Source of the DNA: Thiobacillus sp.
Lineage (GTDB): Bacteria > Pseudomonadota > Gammaproteobacteria > Burkholderiales > Thiobacillaceae
Length of the DNA: 64,000 nucleotides
Direction of reading: 5' to 3'
Assembly (NCBI GenBank): GCA_024235835.1
Contig: JACKLQ010000001.1
Span: forward strand, 620,001 to 684,000
Part shown: piece after piece, positions 28,576-38,208 of the stretch
Layout of the letters: each line of letters opens with the position of its first letter
Position numbering within the stretch: the stretch's first letter is position 1
Notes under the pieces: model-generated
The model's input: only the letters and a program-made list of their open reading frames with translations
What the model was told of the DNA's origin: nothing
The model's database searches: none
Translations under genes and position numbers: made by a program

Positions 28576-28953
28576 ATGGAAATTCAAGCCATCAACACCA
28601 TTAGCCAGACCACGACTCCACTGACGGGTTCCCGTACTGCCACGGAACCCCCACGGCAGTCGGGAGAGGTATTTTCCCAGCGCCTGGCCGCTCAAGTGCA
28701 GCCTGAAACCGAAGCCCAAAAACAGGCAAACTCCAGCAGAAAACCCGAGGACAATGCTAGCAACCAGTCCAGACCGGAGGATGAGCCGGCGTCTCTGGGA
28801 CGCATACGCTTCGAAATGGATGACGGCACACGTGTCGCCAAATTCTTCGACACCAAGGATGTACTCATCTACCAGGTACCCCCCGAGGGCTCGATCTATC
28901 TGGTGCGGCTGAGGGAGCAGGCCGCACAGGACCAGGTTGAAACCAGTGCCTAG
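28576..28953 (+). CDS. Small FlaG-like protein
   Basis: A 125-residue soluble protein. The first 75 residues are polar and low in hydrophobics. The last 50 hold a compact block, IRFEMDDGTRVAKFFDTKDV followed by LIYQVPPEGSIYLVRL, resembling the conserved end of FlaG-type flagellar proteins (a beta pair ending in an I-x-Q-V-P-P-like motif). The ATG at 28576 was taken rather than the TTG one codon earlier. It stands alone between divergent hfq and convergent der. The FlaG link is a suggestion from the short motif only. Confidence 0.6.
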   Translation: MEIQAINTISQTTTPLTGSRTATEPPRQSGEVFSQRLAAQVQPETEAQKQANSSRKPEDNASNQSRPEDEPASLGRIRFEMDDGTRVAKFFDTKDVLIYQVPPEGSIYLVRLREQAAQDQVETSA

Positions 28954-29023
28954 GTTCTAGACCGTTGCCACGTGGGCAGGAATATTGCCCACACGATGCG
29001 CCAGCTATAGCACGGTGGTGTTT

Positions 29024-30421
29024 TCAGCCGAATGCTTTCTTGCGGTGGCGCCGTTCGCGGCGGACCTTGTTGGCCTCCCGCTGGGTGAGGGCCTTAGGCT
29101 TGCGGTCCTGAAAGGGGTTGATGTTGGCCTTGAAATCCACCCGAAGGGGCGTGCCAGCCAGGTCGAAGGCCTTGCGGAAGGTATTCTCCAGGTAACGCTT
29201 GTAGTCGTTGGTGATGCCTTCCAGATGGTTGCCGTGCACCACGATCACCGGGGGGTTGCTGCCACCCTGATGGGCATACTTCGGCTTCGGCCGGAACAGT
29301 CCCGACTTGGAAGGCTGATGCTGGGCCACCGCCTCATGGAGAATCTTGCTCAGCCTGGGGGTGGACAACTTCACGAAGGCGGCGGCATAGGCCTCGTCCA
29401 CGGATTTCAGAATCCCGCCCACGCCTTGGCCGTGTAGCGCGGAAATGAAGTGGAAGCGGGCAAAGGAGAGAAACTCCATGCGCCGGTTCAATTCATGCTT
29501 GAGCTGATCGCGCTGATAATTGTCCATGCCATCCCATTTGTTGATGGCCACCACCAGGGCCCGGCCGGCTTCCAGGATGAACCCGGCCAGGTGGGCATCC
29601 TGGTCGCTGATCTGCTGGTGGGCATCCAGCACCAGCACCACCACGTTGGCGTCCTCGATGGCCTGCAGGGTCTTCACCACCGAGAACTTCTCCACGGCTT
29701 CGAATACCTTGCCCTTGCGGCGCACCCCGGCGGTATCGATCAGGGTGTAGGGGCGACCGTTCTTCTCGAAATCCACGTAGATGGAATCCCGGGTGGTACC
29801 TGGCTGGTCAAAGGCGATGACCCTTTCCGCGCCCACCAGGGTGTTCACCAGGGTGGACTTGCCCACATTGGGGCGACCCACGATGGCGATCTTGGGATGG
29901 TCGTCGGCCCCCTCTTCCTCCGCGGCATCATCAAAGTACTCCAGGGCCAGTTCCACCAGCTCACGTACGCCTTCGCCGTGTGCACCCGAGATGGCCACCG
30001 GCTCCCCCAGCCCCAATTCGTGGAACTCCGCGCACACCACGCCCCGATTCATGCCTTCCGCCTTGTTCACCGCCACGAATACGGGCCTGCCCGTGCGGCG
30101 CAGGCGCTCGGAGATGATCTTGTCCTGGGGCGTGATGCCGGCGCGGCCATCCACCAGGAAGATGATCACGTCCCCCTCGTCCACCGCCTGGAGGGTCTGT
30201 TTGGCCATTTCCGCCATGATGCCCGTGTCGGCAACCGGCTCGAAGCCCCCTGTGTCCACCACCAGATAGGGTTTGCTGCCCACCCGACCATGGCCGTAGT
30301 GGCGGTCCCGGGTCAAGCCAGGCAGGTCATGAACCAGCGCGTCCCGGGTCTTGGTGAGGCGGTTGAACAGGGTGGACTTGCCGACGTTGGGTCGGCCGAC
30401 CAGGACTACGGTGGGTTTCAT
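29024..30421 (-). CDS. der: Ribosome-assembly GTPase Der (EngA)
   Basis: Der is a tandem-GTPase needed for 50S maturation. The 465-residue protein carries two G domains, each with P-loop GRPNVGKS (residues 8-15 and about 181-188), and a C-terminal KH-like domain ending in a basic tail (NKVRRERRHRKK). It is followed upstream by bamB, as in many Proteobacteria; a heptamer repeat element lies between them. Confidence 0.98.
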   Translation of the reverse strand: MKPTVVLVGRPNVGKSTLFNRLTKTRDALVHDLPGLTRDRHYGHGRVGSKPYLVVDTGGFEPVADTGIMAEMAKQTLQAVDEGDVIIFLVDGRAGITPQDKIISERLRRTGRPVFVAVNKAEGMNRGVVCAEFHELGLGEPVAISGAHGEGVRELVELALEYFDDAAEEEGADDHPKIAIVGRPNVGKSTLVNTLVGAERVIAFDQPGTTRDSIYVDFEKNGRPYTLIDTAGVRRKGKVFEAVEKFSVVKTLQAIEDANVVVLVLDAHQQISDQDAHLAGFILEAGRALVVAINKWDGMDNYQRDQLKHELNRRMEFLSFARFHFISALHGQGVGGILKSVDEAYAAAFVKLSTPRLSKILHEAVAQHQPSKSGLFRPKPKYAHQGGSNPPVIVVHGNHLEGITNDYKRYLENTFRKAFDLAGTPLRVDFKANINPFQDRKPKALTQREANKVRRERRHRKKAFG

Positions 30422-30437
30422 GGCATTGAAGGGGGGA

Positions 30438-30505
30438 GGGTTACGGGTGAAGGGCTACAAACACTGACATCAAACCCTCTACCGTTCACCCGCCCCTTAC
30501 CCTCT
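30438..30505. repeat. Heptanucleotide repeat element 3
   Basis: Between der and bamB, bases 30438-30458 read as GGGTTAC, GGGTGAA, GGGCTAC. The opposite arm at 30475-30505 is C-rich, and its complement reads GGGTAAG, GGGCGGG, TGAACGG, TAGAGGG. Same layout (G-rich arm then C-rich arm, 7-base period) as the elements at 5.2 and 18.9 kb. Confidence 0.6.
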
Positions 30506-31672
30506 TTACTGGATCTTGAGCGCATACACGCCGCCATTTGCCGTCTGCACCACCAAGCCGGACCTGAGGGGGATGATGACGCCCTGAATGGCGCTGCCAT
30601 CGGTGGCAGCCCGGGCGGCAAAGGCGCCGTCGTCCGTGCTAACCAGATGGACATAGCCCTGGAAGTCCCCGGTGGCCACATAACGTTCTGCCACGGCGAC
30701 GGGGGTGGAGAGCCGGCGGTCCCGCAACTTGTCCTGTTTCCAGGGATTGGTGCCCCGGGTCTTGTCATAGGCCAGCAGGGCACCGTGCTCATCCGCCACG
30801 TAGACCATGCGATCGTCCATGTCCACACCCCTGAGAGCGGAGACCTCCCGGGCCCAAAGAGCGTTGCCCCGCACGGCGTCAAAGCAGGCCACGCGACCCT
30901 GGAAGGCGGCGGCACAGACCCGTTTATCATCCATGGACAGGGGCCCCACCACGTCGGCGATCCGCTCCAGTTCGCTGGCGCCCCGGGGCAGGGCCACGTT
31001 GGATTCCCACAGGGGCGCCCCATTCTTGAGGGACAGGGCGGAGATGCGTCCGCCAGCATGGCCGGCGAAGAGCGCATCGGGCGTCAGCAGCAAATGGCCC
31101 TGTTCCCGCAACGTCAGGGCGGGCAGGCTACGCCCCGCACTCCAGCGCAGCCTGCCGTCTGCCGAGTCCAATAGCGAGACATGGCCGTCATTGGCCCGGG
31201 CAGCCACTAGCCCATGAGCCGCCACGGGGGGCACCAGGATCTCGCCCGACAGCCTGGCGGACCAGGCCCGGGTACCATCCTTGGCCCGGAAGGCCAGCAG
31301 TTCGCCCTTGGGCGTGCCTACCAGCACAAGGCCCTCCCCCACGCCCACGCCGCCGGAAAGAACCTGGCCCGCCTCGGCGCGCCAGACTTCCCGGCCACTG
31401 GCCAGGTCCAGCTTGACGATGCGGCCATCACGTCCCGCGGCATAAACCGCCTCGCCGTCCGTTGCAGGAGAAAACGCGTAGACCCCCGCCGTGCCCACGC
31501 TGGCGTCCCAGACCCTGCCGAGACTGGCGCTGGCCTTGAATTCCACCAGCTCGGCGGGCTTGACCGCCGCCTTGCCTGAGCCAAACCAGCCACCGACCGT
31601 TGAGGTCACCGATGAACATCCCCCCAGGGCAAGGGCCAGGACAAGGACAGCAAACGCGGCACCGGCTTTCAC
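30506..31672 (-). CDS. bamB: Outer-membrane assembly lipoprotein BamB
   Basis: BamB is the beta-propeller lipoprotein of the BAM complex that inserts outer-membrane proteins. The start is GTG at 31672, preceded by GGGAGG and one base after the stop of the upstream gene. It yields a signal peptide with lipobox LGGC. The body consists of PQQ-like propeller repeats (for example VYAAGRDGRIVKLDLASGRE and VYVADEHGALLAYD). 388 residues, normal length. Confidence 0.95.
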   Translation of the reverse strand: MKAGAAFAVLVLALALGGCSSVTSTVGGWFGSGKAAVKPAELVEFKASASLGRVWDASVGTAGVYAFSPATDGEAVYAAGRDGRIVKLDLASGREVWRAEAGQVLSGGVGVGEGLVLVGTPKGELLAFRAKDGTRAWSARLSGEILVPPVAAHGLVAARANDGHVSLLDSADGRLRWSAGRSLPALTLREQGHLLLTPDALFAGHAGGRISALSLKNGAPLWESNVALPRGASELERIADVVGPLSMDDKRVCAAAFQGRVACFDAVRGNALWAREVSALRGVDMDDRMVYVADEHGALLAYDKTRGTNPWKQDKLRDRRLSTPVAVAERYVATGDFQGYVHLVSTDDGAFAARAATDGSAIQGVIIPLRSGLVVQTANGGVYALKIQ

Positions 31673-31673
31673 A

Positions 31674-32303
31674 TCAACCTCCCAAGGCATCCAGACGCAT
31701 TTCCACCAGGGGCTTGAGGGAGCTCTTGTCACCGAGTTTCTCCACGGCTTCCTTGTATGCCGCCCTGGCTTCCTCCTGCTTGCCCAGGCTCACCAGCACG
31801 TCGCCCTTGAGTTGGGCCGCCAGGCCGGCGAAGCTCGGATCGTAAGTTTCGTTGAGCAGCGCCATGGCACCCGCCGCATCCTTTTCCTCGAACTTCAGTG
31901 CGGCCAGGCGCAGGCGGGCCAGCTGTGCCGTGCCCTCGTCCCGGGCATGCTCCAGGGCATATTCATACTGGGCGCGGGCACTCTTCAGGTCGCCCGCTTC
32001 GTAGTTGACACTGCCCGCCAGCCAGGCGGCGGGCGTGGCGTAGGCGCTGCGGCCATGGTTTTCCATGATCTGGGCGGCTGCATCCTTGGCGCTCTTGGCA
32101 TCGTTCATGCCGGCCGACTGGACCACCCGGTCGAACAGCATGGAGGCCTCGGCGGCCTGGTTGCGATTCCAGGTTTCCCAGGCACGCCAACCCCCCGCCG
32201 CCGCCAGGAAGACCGTCACGCCCCAGATGACCTTGTTGCCATGCTGTTTCCACCAGGCCCTCGCTTCGTCAAGCTGTTCCTGTTCTTCAAGATCGTATGC
32301 CAT
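31674..32303 (-). CDS. yfgM: YfgM-family TPR membrane protein
   Basis: A 209-residue inner-membrane protein with a short cytosolic N-terminus (MAYDLEEQEQLDEARAWWKQ), a single TM (VIWGVTVFLAAAGGW) and periplasmic TPR-like repeats. In E. coli YfgM associates with the PpiD/SecYEG translocon. Its place between hisS and bamB is the conserved one. Confidence 0.92.
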   Translation of the reverse strand: MAYDLEEQEQLDEARAWWKQHGNKVIWGVTVFLAAAGGWRAWETWNRNQAAEASMLFDRVVQSAGMNDAKSAKDAAAQIMENHGRSAYATPAAWLAGSVNYEAGDLKSARAQYEYALEHARDEGTAQLARLRLAALKFEEKDAAGAMALLNETYDPSFAGLAAQLKGDVLVSLGKQEEARAAYKEAVEKLGDKSSLKPLVEMRLDALGG

Positions 32304-32304
32304 A

Positions 32305-33570
32305 TCAGAACCCTTTCAGAATATCCGCTGCCAGGCCCAGGGGGACCCGGCGCTGCTCGCCCTCGGCGCGCAATGGTTTCACCGCCACCTCGCCGGCCGC
32401 AGCTTCGTCGTCCCCGATGACGACGGCATGGCGGGCCCCGCTGGCATCGGCCTTCTTCATCTGAGATTTGAAGCTGCCACCACCGCCATGGGTGACGACC
32501 CTTAGGCCCGCGTCCCGAAAAGCCTCCGCGGCCACCAGGGCAAAGCGAGCGGCAGCCTCGCCCACGTTCACCACGTAGGCATCAGGACCGATGGCCTCGG
32601 GCACCAGATCGGCCTCCCGCATCATCACCAGCAGGCGTTCCACGCCCATGGCGTAGCCGCAGGCAGGCGCAGGCTTACCTCCCAGCTGGGCTACCAGGCC
32701 ATCATAACGTCCTCCGGCGCACACCGTGCCCTGAGCTCCCAATTTATCGGTGACCCATTCGAACACGGTGGAGTTGTAGTAATCCAGACCGCGCACAAGG
32801 CGAAGGTTCACGCGATAGGGAATGCCCGCGTCGTCCAGGCCACGCTTCACCGCCTCGAAATGGGCCAGGGCCACCTCGTCCAGTTCATCCATGAGTTGAG
32901 GCGCGGCCTCCACCAGGGACTGCATGGCGGGATTCTTGGTGTCCAGGATGCGCAGGGGATTGCTGTGCAGGCGGCGCCTGGCGTCCTCGTCCAGTTCCGG
33001 CTCGTGGGCCTGGAAATAGGCGACGAGCTTTTCCCGATGCCTGGCCCGGGACTCGGCGCCACCCAGGGAGTTGATCTCCAGGCGAATGAATTCGCCCAGG
33101 CCCAGGAGCTTCCACAGCCGCGCGGTCATGAGCAGGTGCTCGATGTCCAGGTCCGGACCGGCAAAGCCCAGGGCCTCCACTCCCACCTGGTGGAACTGGC
33201 GGTAGCGACCCTTCTGGGGACGCTCGTGGCGGAACATGGGGCCCCGATACCAAAGCCTCTTGCCGCCATCGAACAGCAGGTTGTGCTCGATGGCCGCCCG
33301 CACGGCGGAAGCGGTACCTTCCGGGCGCAGGGTCAGTGATTCGCCGTTCAGTTCGTCGACGAAGGTATACATCTCTTTCTCGACGATGTCGGTCACCTCG
33401 CCGATGGCCCGCTTGAACAGGCCCGTATGCTCCAGGATGGGGGTGCGCATCTCCGTGTAGCCATACTGGTCCAACCAGTCCTCGACAATGGTCTCGAAGT
33501 GACGCCACAAGATGGAATCGGCGGGCAGGATGTCGTTCATGCCGCGCACGGCGCGCATTTGGTTGCTCAT
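32305..33570 (-). CDS. hisS: Histidyl-tRNA synthetase
   Basis: Charges tRNA-His. The 421-residue class II enzyme has motif 2 (RYRQFHQVGVEALG), the histidine-specific LVRGLDYYNSTVFEWV block and motif 3 (ACGYAMGVERLLVMM). Starts MSNQMRAVRGMNDILP, standard for the family. One base separates it from yfgM. Confidence 0.98.
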   Translation of the reverse strand: MSNQMRAVRGMNDILPADSILWRHFETIVEDWLDQYGYTEMRTPILEHTGLFKRAIGEVTDIVEKEMYTFVDELNGESLTLRPEGTASAVRAAIEHNLLFDGGKRLWYRGPMFRHERPQKGRYRQFHQVGVEALGFAGPDLDIEHLLMTARLWKLLGLGEFIRLEINSLGGAESRARHREKLVAYFQAHEPELDEDARRRLHSNPLRILDTKNPAMQSLVEAAPQLMDELDEVALAHFEAVKRGLDDAGIPYRVNLRLVRGLDYYNSTVFEWVTDKLGAQGTVCAGGRYDGLVAQLGGKPAPACGYAMGVERLLVMMREADLVPEAIGPDAYVVNVGEAAARFALVAAEAFRDAGLRVVTHGGGGSFKSQMKKADASGARHAVVIGDDEAAAGEVAVKPLRAEGEQRRVPLGLAADILKGF

Positions 33571-33594
33571 GGTTATGGTTCTTGGTCAGGTGCT

Positions 33595-34830
33595 TCAGTT
33601 CTTCTTCGTGCCGTAGGTGCGCTGGACGTATTCTTCGACGATGGCCTGGAACTCCTCGGCGATGCGGTCGCCCTTGAGGGTCACGGTCTTCTCGCCGTCC
33701 ACGTAGACGGGGGCCACGGGCGTCTCATTGGTGCCGGGCAGTGAAATGCCCACGTTGGCATGCTTGCTTTCCCCCGGGCCATTCACCACGCAGCCCATCA
33801 CCGCTACGCTCATGTTCTCCACGCCCGGATATTGTCCCCGCCAGGCGGGCATCTGGTTGCGCAGCCAGTTCTGTATCTTCTGGGCCAGTTCCTGGAAGAA
33901 GGTGGAGGTGGTGCGACCGCAACCGGGACACGCCGTCACCAGGGGAGTGAAGGAGCGTATGCCCATTGTCTGCAGGATCTCCTGGGCCACCTGGACCTCG
34001 GTCGTACGAGGCTCTCCGGGCTTGGGCGTCAGTGACACCCGGATGGTGTCACCGATGCCCTCCCGCAACAGCACTGACAGGGCCGCCGTGGATGCGACGA
34101 TGCCCTTGGATCCCATGCCCGCCTCGGTAAGGCCCAGGTGCAGGGCGTAGTCGCTGCGGCTGGCCAGGTCCTGGTAGACGCTGATCAGGTCCTGCACGCC
34201 GGAGAGCTTGCAGGACAGGATGATGCGATCCGCACCCAGCCCCAGTTCCTCGGCCCGCCTGGCGGAGTCCAGGGCAGAGGCGATGAGGGCGTGGCGCATG
34301 ACTTCCCCCGTATCCAGGGGCGACTGCCTTTTCGTATTCTCGTCCATCATGCGGGCCAGGAGTTCCTGGTCCAGGCTGCCCCAGTTGACGCCTATGCGCA
34401 CCGCCTTGCCGTAACGGACCGCGGCCTCCACCAGGGTGGCGAACTGCTCGTCCTTCCTGGCCCCTCTGCCCACGTTGCCCGGGTTGATGCGCAGCTTGGC
34501 CAGGGCCTGGGCGCACTCCGGGACGGCCTTGATCAGGCGGTGGCCGTTGAAGTGGAAATCTCCCACCAGCGGCACGTTGCAGCCCATGGCCTCCAGCTTG
34601 TCGCGGATGGCCGGCACCGCACGGGCTGCCTCCTCGGTGTTGACGGTTATGCGTACCAGTTCGGAACCGGCCTGCCACAGCTCGTAGGTCTGGGCCACGG
34701 TGGCCGCCACGTCCGCCGTGTCGGTATTGGTCATGGACTGGACCACCACGGGGGCACCGCCCCCAACAGGCACATGGCCTACCATGACCCGGCGAGTGGG
34801 TCGGCGCACGATGGTCTTGGACATGGTCAT
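33595..34830 (-). CDS. ispG: 4-hydroxy-3-methylbut-2-en-1-yl diphosphate synthase
   Basis: IspG is the [4Fe-4S] enzyme of the non-mevalonate isoprenoid pathway. The 411-residue protein has the cluster cysteines in TACPGCGRT and in GCVVNGPGES. Also typical are VQSMTNTDTADV near the start and LRINPGNVG. It overlaps rodZ by four bases (ATGA). Confidence 0.98.
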   Translation of the reverse strand: MTMSKTIVRRPTRRVMVGHVPVGGGAPVVVQSMTNTDTADVAATVAQTYELWQAGSELVRITVNTEEAARAVPAIRDKLEAMGCNVPLVGDFHFNGHRLIKAVPECAQALAKLRINPGNVGRGARKDEQFATLVEAAVRYGKAVRIGVNWGSLDQELLARMMDENTKRQSPLDTGEVMRHALIASALDSARRAEELGLGADRIILSCKLSGVQDLISVYQDLASRSDYALHLGLTEAGMGSKGIVASTAALSVLLREGIGDTIRVSLTPKPGEPRTTEVQVAQEILQTMGIRSFTPLVTACPGCGRTTSTFFQELAQKIQNWLRNQMPAWRGQYPGVENMSVAVMGCVVNGPGESKHANVGISLPGTNETPVAPVYVDGEKTVTLKGDRIAEEFQAIVEEYVQRTYGTKKN

Positions 34831-35762
34831 TCCAGGGTAAGGCGGGCCACTTTCTGGCCGATGAAGGGCGTCAGATCGATGGGGTGGCCGTCATAGGTCA
34901 GACGCACCTGGGCCGCCTCCCCCACCACCAGCTTGAAGGGGGCCGCGCCGGAGATGCTGTCAACGCCACCGGCGCGGATCAGCTTGGAAAAACGCTTGCC
35001 ACTGCCGTCCACCACCTGGATCCAGGCATCCTGGGAGGCCAGGAAGCGCAGCATATGGACGCCGGTGTCACCTTGCTTCGGCGATTCCTTAGTTTTTGCC
35101 AGCGATTCTTCGTCGGCGAGGACGGGCTTGGTTGGAAATTCCACCACCACGGGGGCCGAGGGAGGAGACACGTTGGACGCCTTGGAGACGGGTGACGGCG
35201 CAGTGTGGGCGGGAGGGATCGTATCGGCATCGGCATCGGCCCTATCCACCACAGTGGAAGGCTGGGGCAACACCACCTCGCCTTGTCGCTGGCCGGCATC
35301 CGAGGAAACCGGCAAGGTTCGGGTCACCACAGCGGTGGTGGTCTCCACGGCGGTCTGGGGCACCAGGGCATCCTCACCCTGGCGCAGCCACTGGTAGAGC
35401 ACCGCCACGAATATGACGAACACACCCAGGATCAGCAGGGGCACCAGGAGCCAACGCCTGAGGCCCCCGGAACTCATGGTGACCCCCTCGCTGTGGGCCG
35501 TGATGGTTTCAGAAACTGCCGCCTGGGCATCCATGGGGGCGATGAGTTCATCCGCATCCAGGTCCACAAGCCGGGCGTAATTGCGCACGAAACCCCGCAG
35601 AAAGACGTCGCCGGGCAGGTGGGCCACGTCCTCAGATTCCAGGGCTTCCACCTGGCGCACCGTGAGCTTGAGCTTGGCAGCCACGTCTGCAAGGGACAAC
35701 TCCTTGACAAGCCTGGCGCTTGCCAAAGCCTGGCCGTAGCCAGGCCTGAGCAGTTCTCTCAT
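34827..35762 (-). CDS. rodZ: RodZ-like cytoskeletal membrane protein
   Basis: A 311-residue protein with a cytosolic HTH_25 domain (LSLADVAAKLKLTVRQVEAL), the sequence PGDVFLRGFVRNYARL, one TM (LLVPLLILGVFVIFVAVLY), a Pro/Ser/Thr-rich linker and a C-terminal DUF4115 domain (DAWIQVVDGSGKRFSKLI). RodZ tethers MreB and helps set rod shape. Four-base overlaps on both sides place it in the pilW-rodZ-ispG unit. Confidence 0.92.
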   Translation of the reverse strand: MRELLRPGYGQALASARLVKELSLADVAAKLKLTVRQVEALESEDVAHLPGDVFLRGFVRNYARLVDLDADELIAPMDAQAAVSETITAHSEGVTMSSGGLRRWLLVPLLILGVFVIFVAVLYQWLRQGEDALVPQTAVETTTAVVTRTLPVSSDAGQRQGEVVLPQPSTVVDRADADADTIPPAHTAPSPVSKASNVSPPSAPVVVEFPTKPVLADEESLAKTKESPKQGDTGVHMLRFLASQDAWIQVVDGSGKRFSKLIRAGGVDSISGAAPFKLVVGEAAQVRLTYDGHPIDLTPFIGQKVARLTLE

Positions 35763-36550
35763 AGCAGGCCTCCAGATTGATCATATTGGCCCATGATCAA
35801 CCACTGGGTCTGAAGGGATTCTGGAAAACGGCGCCGCAACTGGGCCCCGTAGCTGTTCTCCGCCGCCCTGTCGCCCAGGGCGCGTTCCACTCGCACCCCC
35901 AGCCAAAGGGCCTGGGCGCTCAATTCCCCCTGGTTAGACAACTGGCGCAGTTTGCCCCGAGCCGCCAGCAGGCGCTGGCCGCGAAAATCCACCTCGGCCA
36001 TGCCCAGCAGGGCGGATCCCAGGTTGGGCGCCTGCCGCAGGGCCCGGGCGAAATACACCTCCGCCTTGGCCAGGTTGCCCTGGCTCAAGGTGCAGGCGCC
36101 ACCGTTGACCAGGGCGGTCTCCGGGGTGGCGTAGAGGGGATTGCCGAGGGCCTGTTCGAAGTGGCCCAGGGCCTCATCCATTCTGCCGCGCTGGCAAAGG
36201 AACAGGCCGTAATTGTTATGGGCCTCGGGATTCTGGGGCTGTAACGATATGGCGCGACGGAAGGCTGTCTCGGCCTCCTTGTCCTCCCTCAACGCGGCCC
36301 GGATCAGGGCCAGTATGTTGTAGGCCTGGGCATAGTCGGGTTCAGCGGCCAGGGCGATGTTCACCTCGTTGAGAGCCACGGAATACTGGCCCCGGGAGTA
36401 ATAGCCGGCAGCCAGTTCCGCATGCACCTTGGCACGGTACAGGCTGCTGCTACCGGGAGGACTCTCCGGGCCGGAACCGCCACCTGCAGGTGGCACGGGG
36501 GCGCAGGCAGCCATACCGAGGAGGACCAACGATGCCAGGACTCGCTTCAT
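35759..36550 (-). CDS. pilW: Type IV pilus assembly lipoprotein PilW/PilF
   Basis: An outer-membrane TPR lipoprotein (pilotin) needed for PilQ secretin assembly. The signal ends in the lipobox MAAC. The rest consists of TPR repeats (YYSRGQYSVALNEVNIALAA and EAHNNYGLFLCQRGRMDEAL). The 263 residues and the rlmN-pilW-rodZ-ispG order match the conserved cluster. Confidence 0.92.
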   Translation of the reverse strand: MKRVLASLVLLGMAACAPVPPAGGGSGPESPPGSSSLYRAKVHAELAAGYYSRGQYSVALNEVNIALAAEPDYAQAYNILALIRAALREDKEAETAFRRAISLQPQNPEAHNNYGLFLCQRGRMDEALGHFEQALGNPLYATPETALVNGGACTLSQGNLAKAEVYFARALRQAPNLGSALLGMAEVDFRGQRLLAARGKLRQLSNQGELSAQALWLGVRVERALGDRAAENSYGAQLRRRFPESLQTQWLIMGQYDQSGGLL

Positions 36551-37644
36551 GCCGTGAACTCCATGGGCTGTACCTCGCGCCGCTTGACACGCCTGGACTT
36601 GTCCTCCACCTGGCCCGCCAGCTGGCCGCAGGCAGCGTCGATGTCGTCACCACGGGTCTTGCGGGTGGTGGAAATCTTGCCCTCGGCCATGAGCCGGTGG
36701 GCGAAGCGGCGCACCACATCGGCCGAGGAGCGCTTGAAGCCCGAGTCGGGGAACGGGTTGAAAGGAATCAGATTGAACTTGCAGGGCACATCCCGGGTAA
36801 GTGACAACAATTGCTCCGCATGTTCCGGCTGGTCGTTCACTCCGGCCAGCATGACGTACTCGAAGGTGATGAAATCCCGGGGTGCGTTGTCCAGATAGCG
36901 CTTGCAGGCGGCCATCAATTCCTTCAGGGGATACTTCCTGTTGATGGGCACCAGCTGGTCCCGCAGGGCATCGTTGGGTGCATGGAGGGACACCGCCAGG
37001 GCCACGGGCTGAACTTCCCTCAGCCGGTCCATGGCCGGCACGATGCCCGATGTGGACACCGTCACCCGCCGCCTGGACAGACCGTAGGCGTGGTCGTCCA
37101 GCATGAGGGACAAGGCCACCACGGTGTTGTCGAAATTGAGCAGGGGTTCGCCCATACCCATGAGAACCACGTTGGAAATGATGCGTTCACCCTTGGGATC
37201 CCGGCCCATGGCCTTGTTGGCCCACCACAGCTGGCCGATGATCTCCGCCACGGACAGGTTGCGGTTGAAGCCCTGCCGACCCGTTGAACAGAAGGCGCAC
37301 TCCAGGGCACAGCCCACCTGGGTGGACACGCATAGGGTGCCGCGCTCGTTCTCGGGGATGAAGACGGTCTCGACCCGGTTGTTGGGCCCCACTTCCAGGA
37401 GCCACTTGCGGGTGCCGTCGTCCGACACCTGTTCTTGCATCAGATGGGGCGGACGGATTTCCGCCACCTCCGGCAGCTTGGTCCGCAGGGACTTGGCCAG
37501 GTCCGTCATCTGCTCGAAATCGTCCACCCCATACTGATGCAGCCACCGCAAGACCTGGCGGGCGCGGAAGGGCTTCTCACCGATCTCGGAAAAGAAGGCG
37601 GTGAGGCTGGGAAGATCGAAATCCAGCAGGTTGACGCGGCTCAA
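36547..37644 (-). CDS. rlmN: Dual-specificity rRNA/tRNA methyltransferase RlmN
   Basis: A radical-SAM enzyme that methylates C2 of adenosine in 23S rRNA and some tRNAs. The [4Fe-4S] motif CxxxCxxC is seen as CALECAFCSTG, preceded by CVSTQVG. No ATG fits between the ndk stop and the conserved start, so the TTG at 37644 (then SRVNLLDFDLPSL, the family N-terminus) is the best start, giving 365 residues. Longer frames run into ndk. Confidence 0.93.
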   Translation of the reverse strand: MSRVNLLDFDLPSLTAFFSEIGEKPFRARQVLRWLHQYGVDDFEQMTDLAKSLRTKLPEVAEIRPPHLMQEQVSDDGTRKWLLEVGPNNRVETVFIPENERGTLCVSTQVGCALECAFCSTGRQGFNRNLSVAEIIGQLWWANKAMGRDPKGERIISNVVLMGMGEPLLNFDNTVVALSLMLDDHAYGLSRRRVTVSTSGIVPAMDRLREVQPVALAVSLHAPNDALRDQLVPINRKYPLKELMAACKRYLDNAPRDFITFEYVMLAGVNDQPEHAEQLLSLTRDVPCKFNLIPFNPFPDSGFKRSSADVVRRFAHRLMAEGKISTTRKTRGDDIDAACGQLAGQVEDKSRRVKRREVQPMEFTA

Positions 37645-37651
37645 TGGGATC

Positions 37652-38077
37652 TCAGCGTGAGAAGATCTCGCAGGCGGGGAAGAAGTAGGCGATTTCCACG
37701 GCGGCGGTTTCGGGGGCGTCGGAACCATGCACGGCGTTGGCGTCGATGCTCTGGGCGAAGTCGGCGCGAATGGTACCCGGTTCGGCTTTCTTGGGGTCGG
37801 TGGCGCCCATCAGTTCCCGGTTCTTGGCGATGGCGTTCTCACCTTCCAGCACCTGGATCATCACGGGGCCGGACATCATGAAGTCCACCAGATCCTTGAA
37901 GAAGGGGCGCTCCTTGTGCACGGCGTAGAAACCCTCGGCTTCGGTGCGGGACAGCCAGGCCATCTTGGCGGCGACGATCTTCAGGCCGTTGGTCTCGAAG
38001 CGGGAATAGATCTTGCCGATGACATCCTTGGCTACGGCGTCGGGTTTGATGATGGAAAGCGTGCGTTGGGTAGCCAC
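37652..38077 (-). CDS. ndk: Nucleoside diphosphate kinase
   Basis: Transfers gamma-phosphates between nucleoside triphosphates and diphosphates. A GTG start at 38077, with GGAG 10 bases upstream, gives the canonical 141 residues beginning MATQRTLSIIKPDAV. The active-site His lies in NAVHGSDAPE. Eight bases separate it from rlmN. Confidence 0.97.
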   Translation of the reverse strand: MATQRTLSIIKPDAVAKDVIGKIYSRFETNGLKIVAAKMAWLSRTEAEGFYAVHKERPFFKDLVDFMMSGPVMIQVLEGENAIAKNRELMGATDPKKAEPGTIRADFAQSIDANAVHGSDAPETAAVEIAYFFPACEIFSR

Positions 38078-38208
38078 GTTGAATTTCTCCGGGATTTGTT
38101 GGAAGGAAAGATGTTGAATTGATGCAAAAAAGCGCGCGCAAGGTACCACGAAACGCCCCTAAAATAAAGGCGATCCGCCCCGTCGGCGGGCATGTTGAGG
38201 AGACCTGA

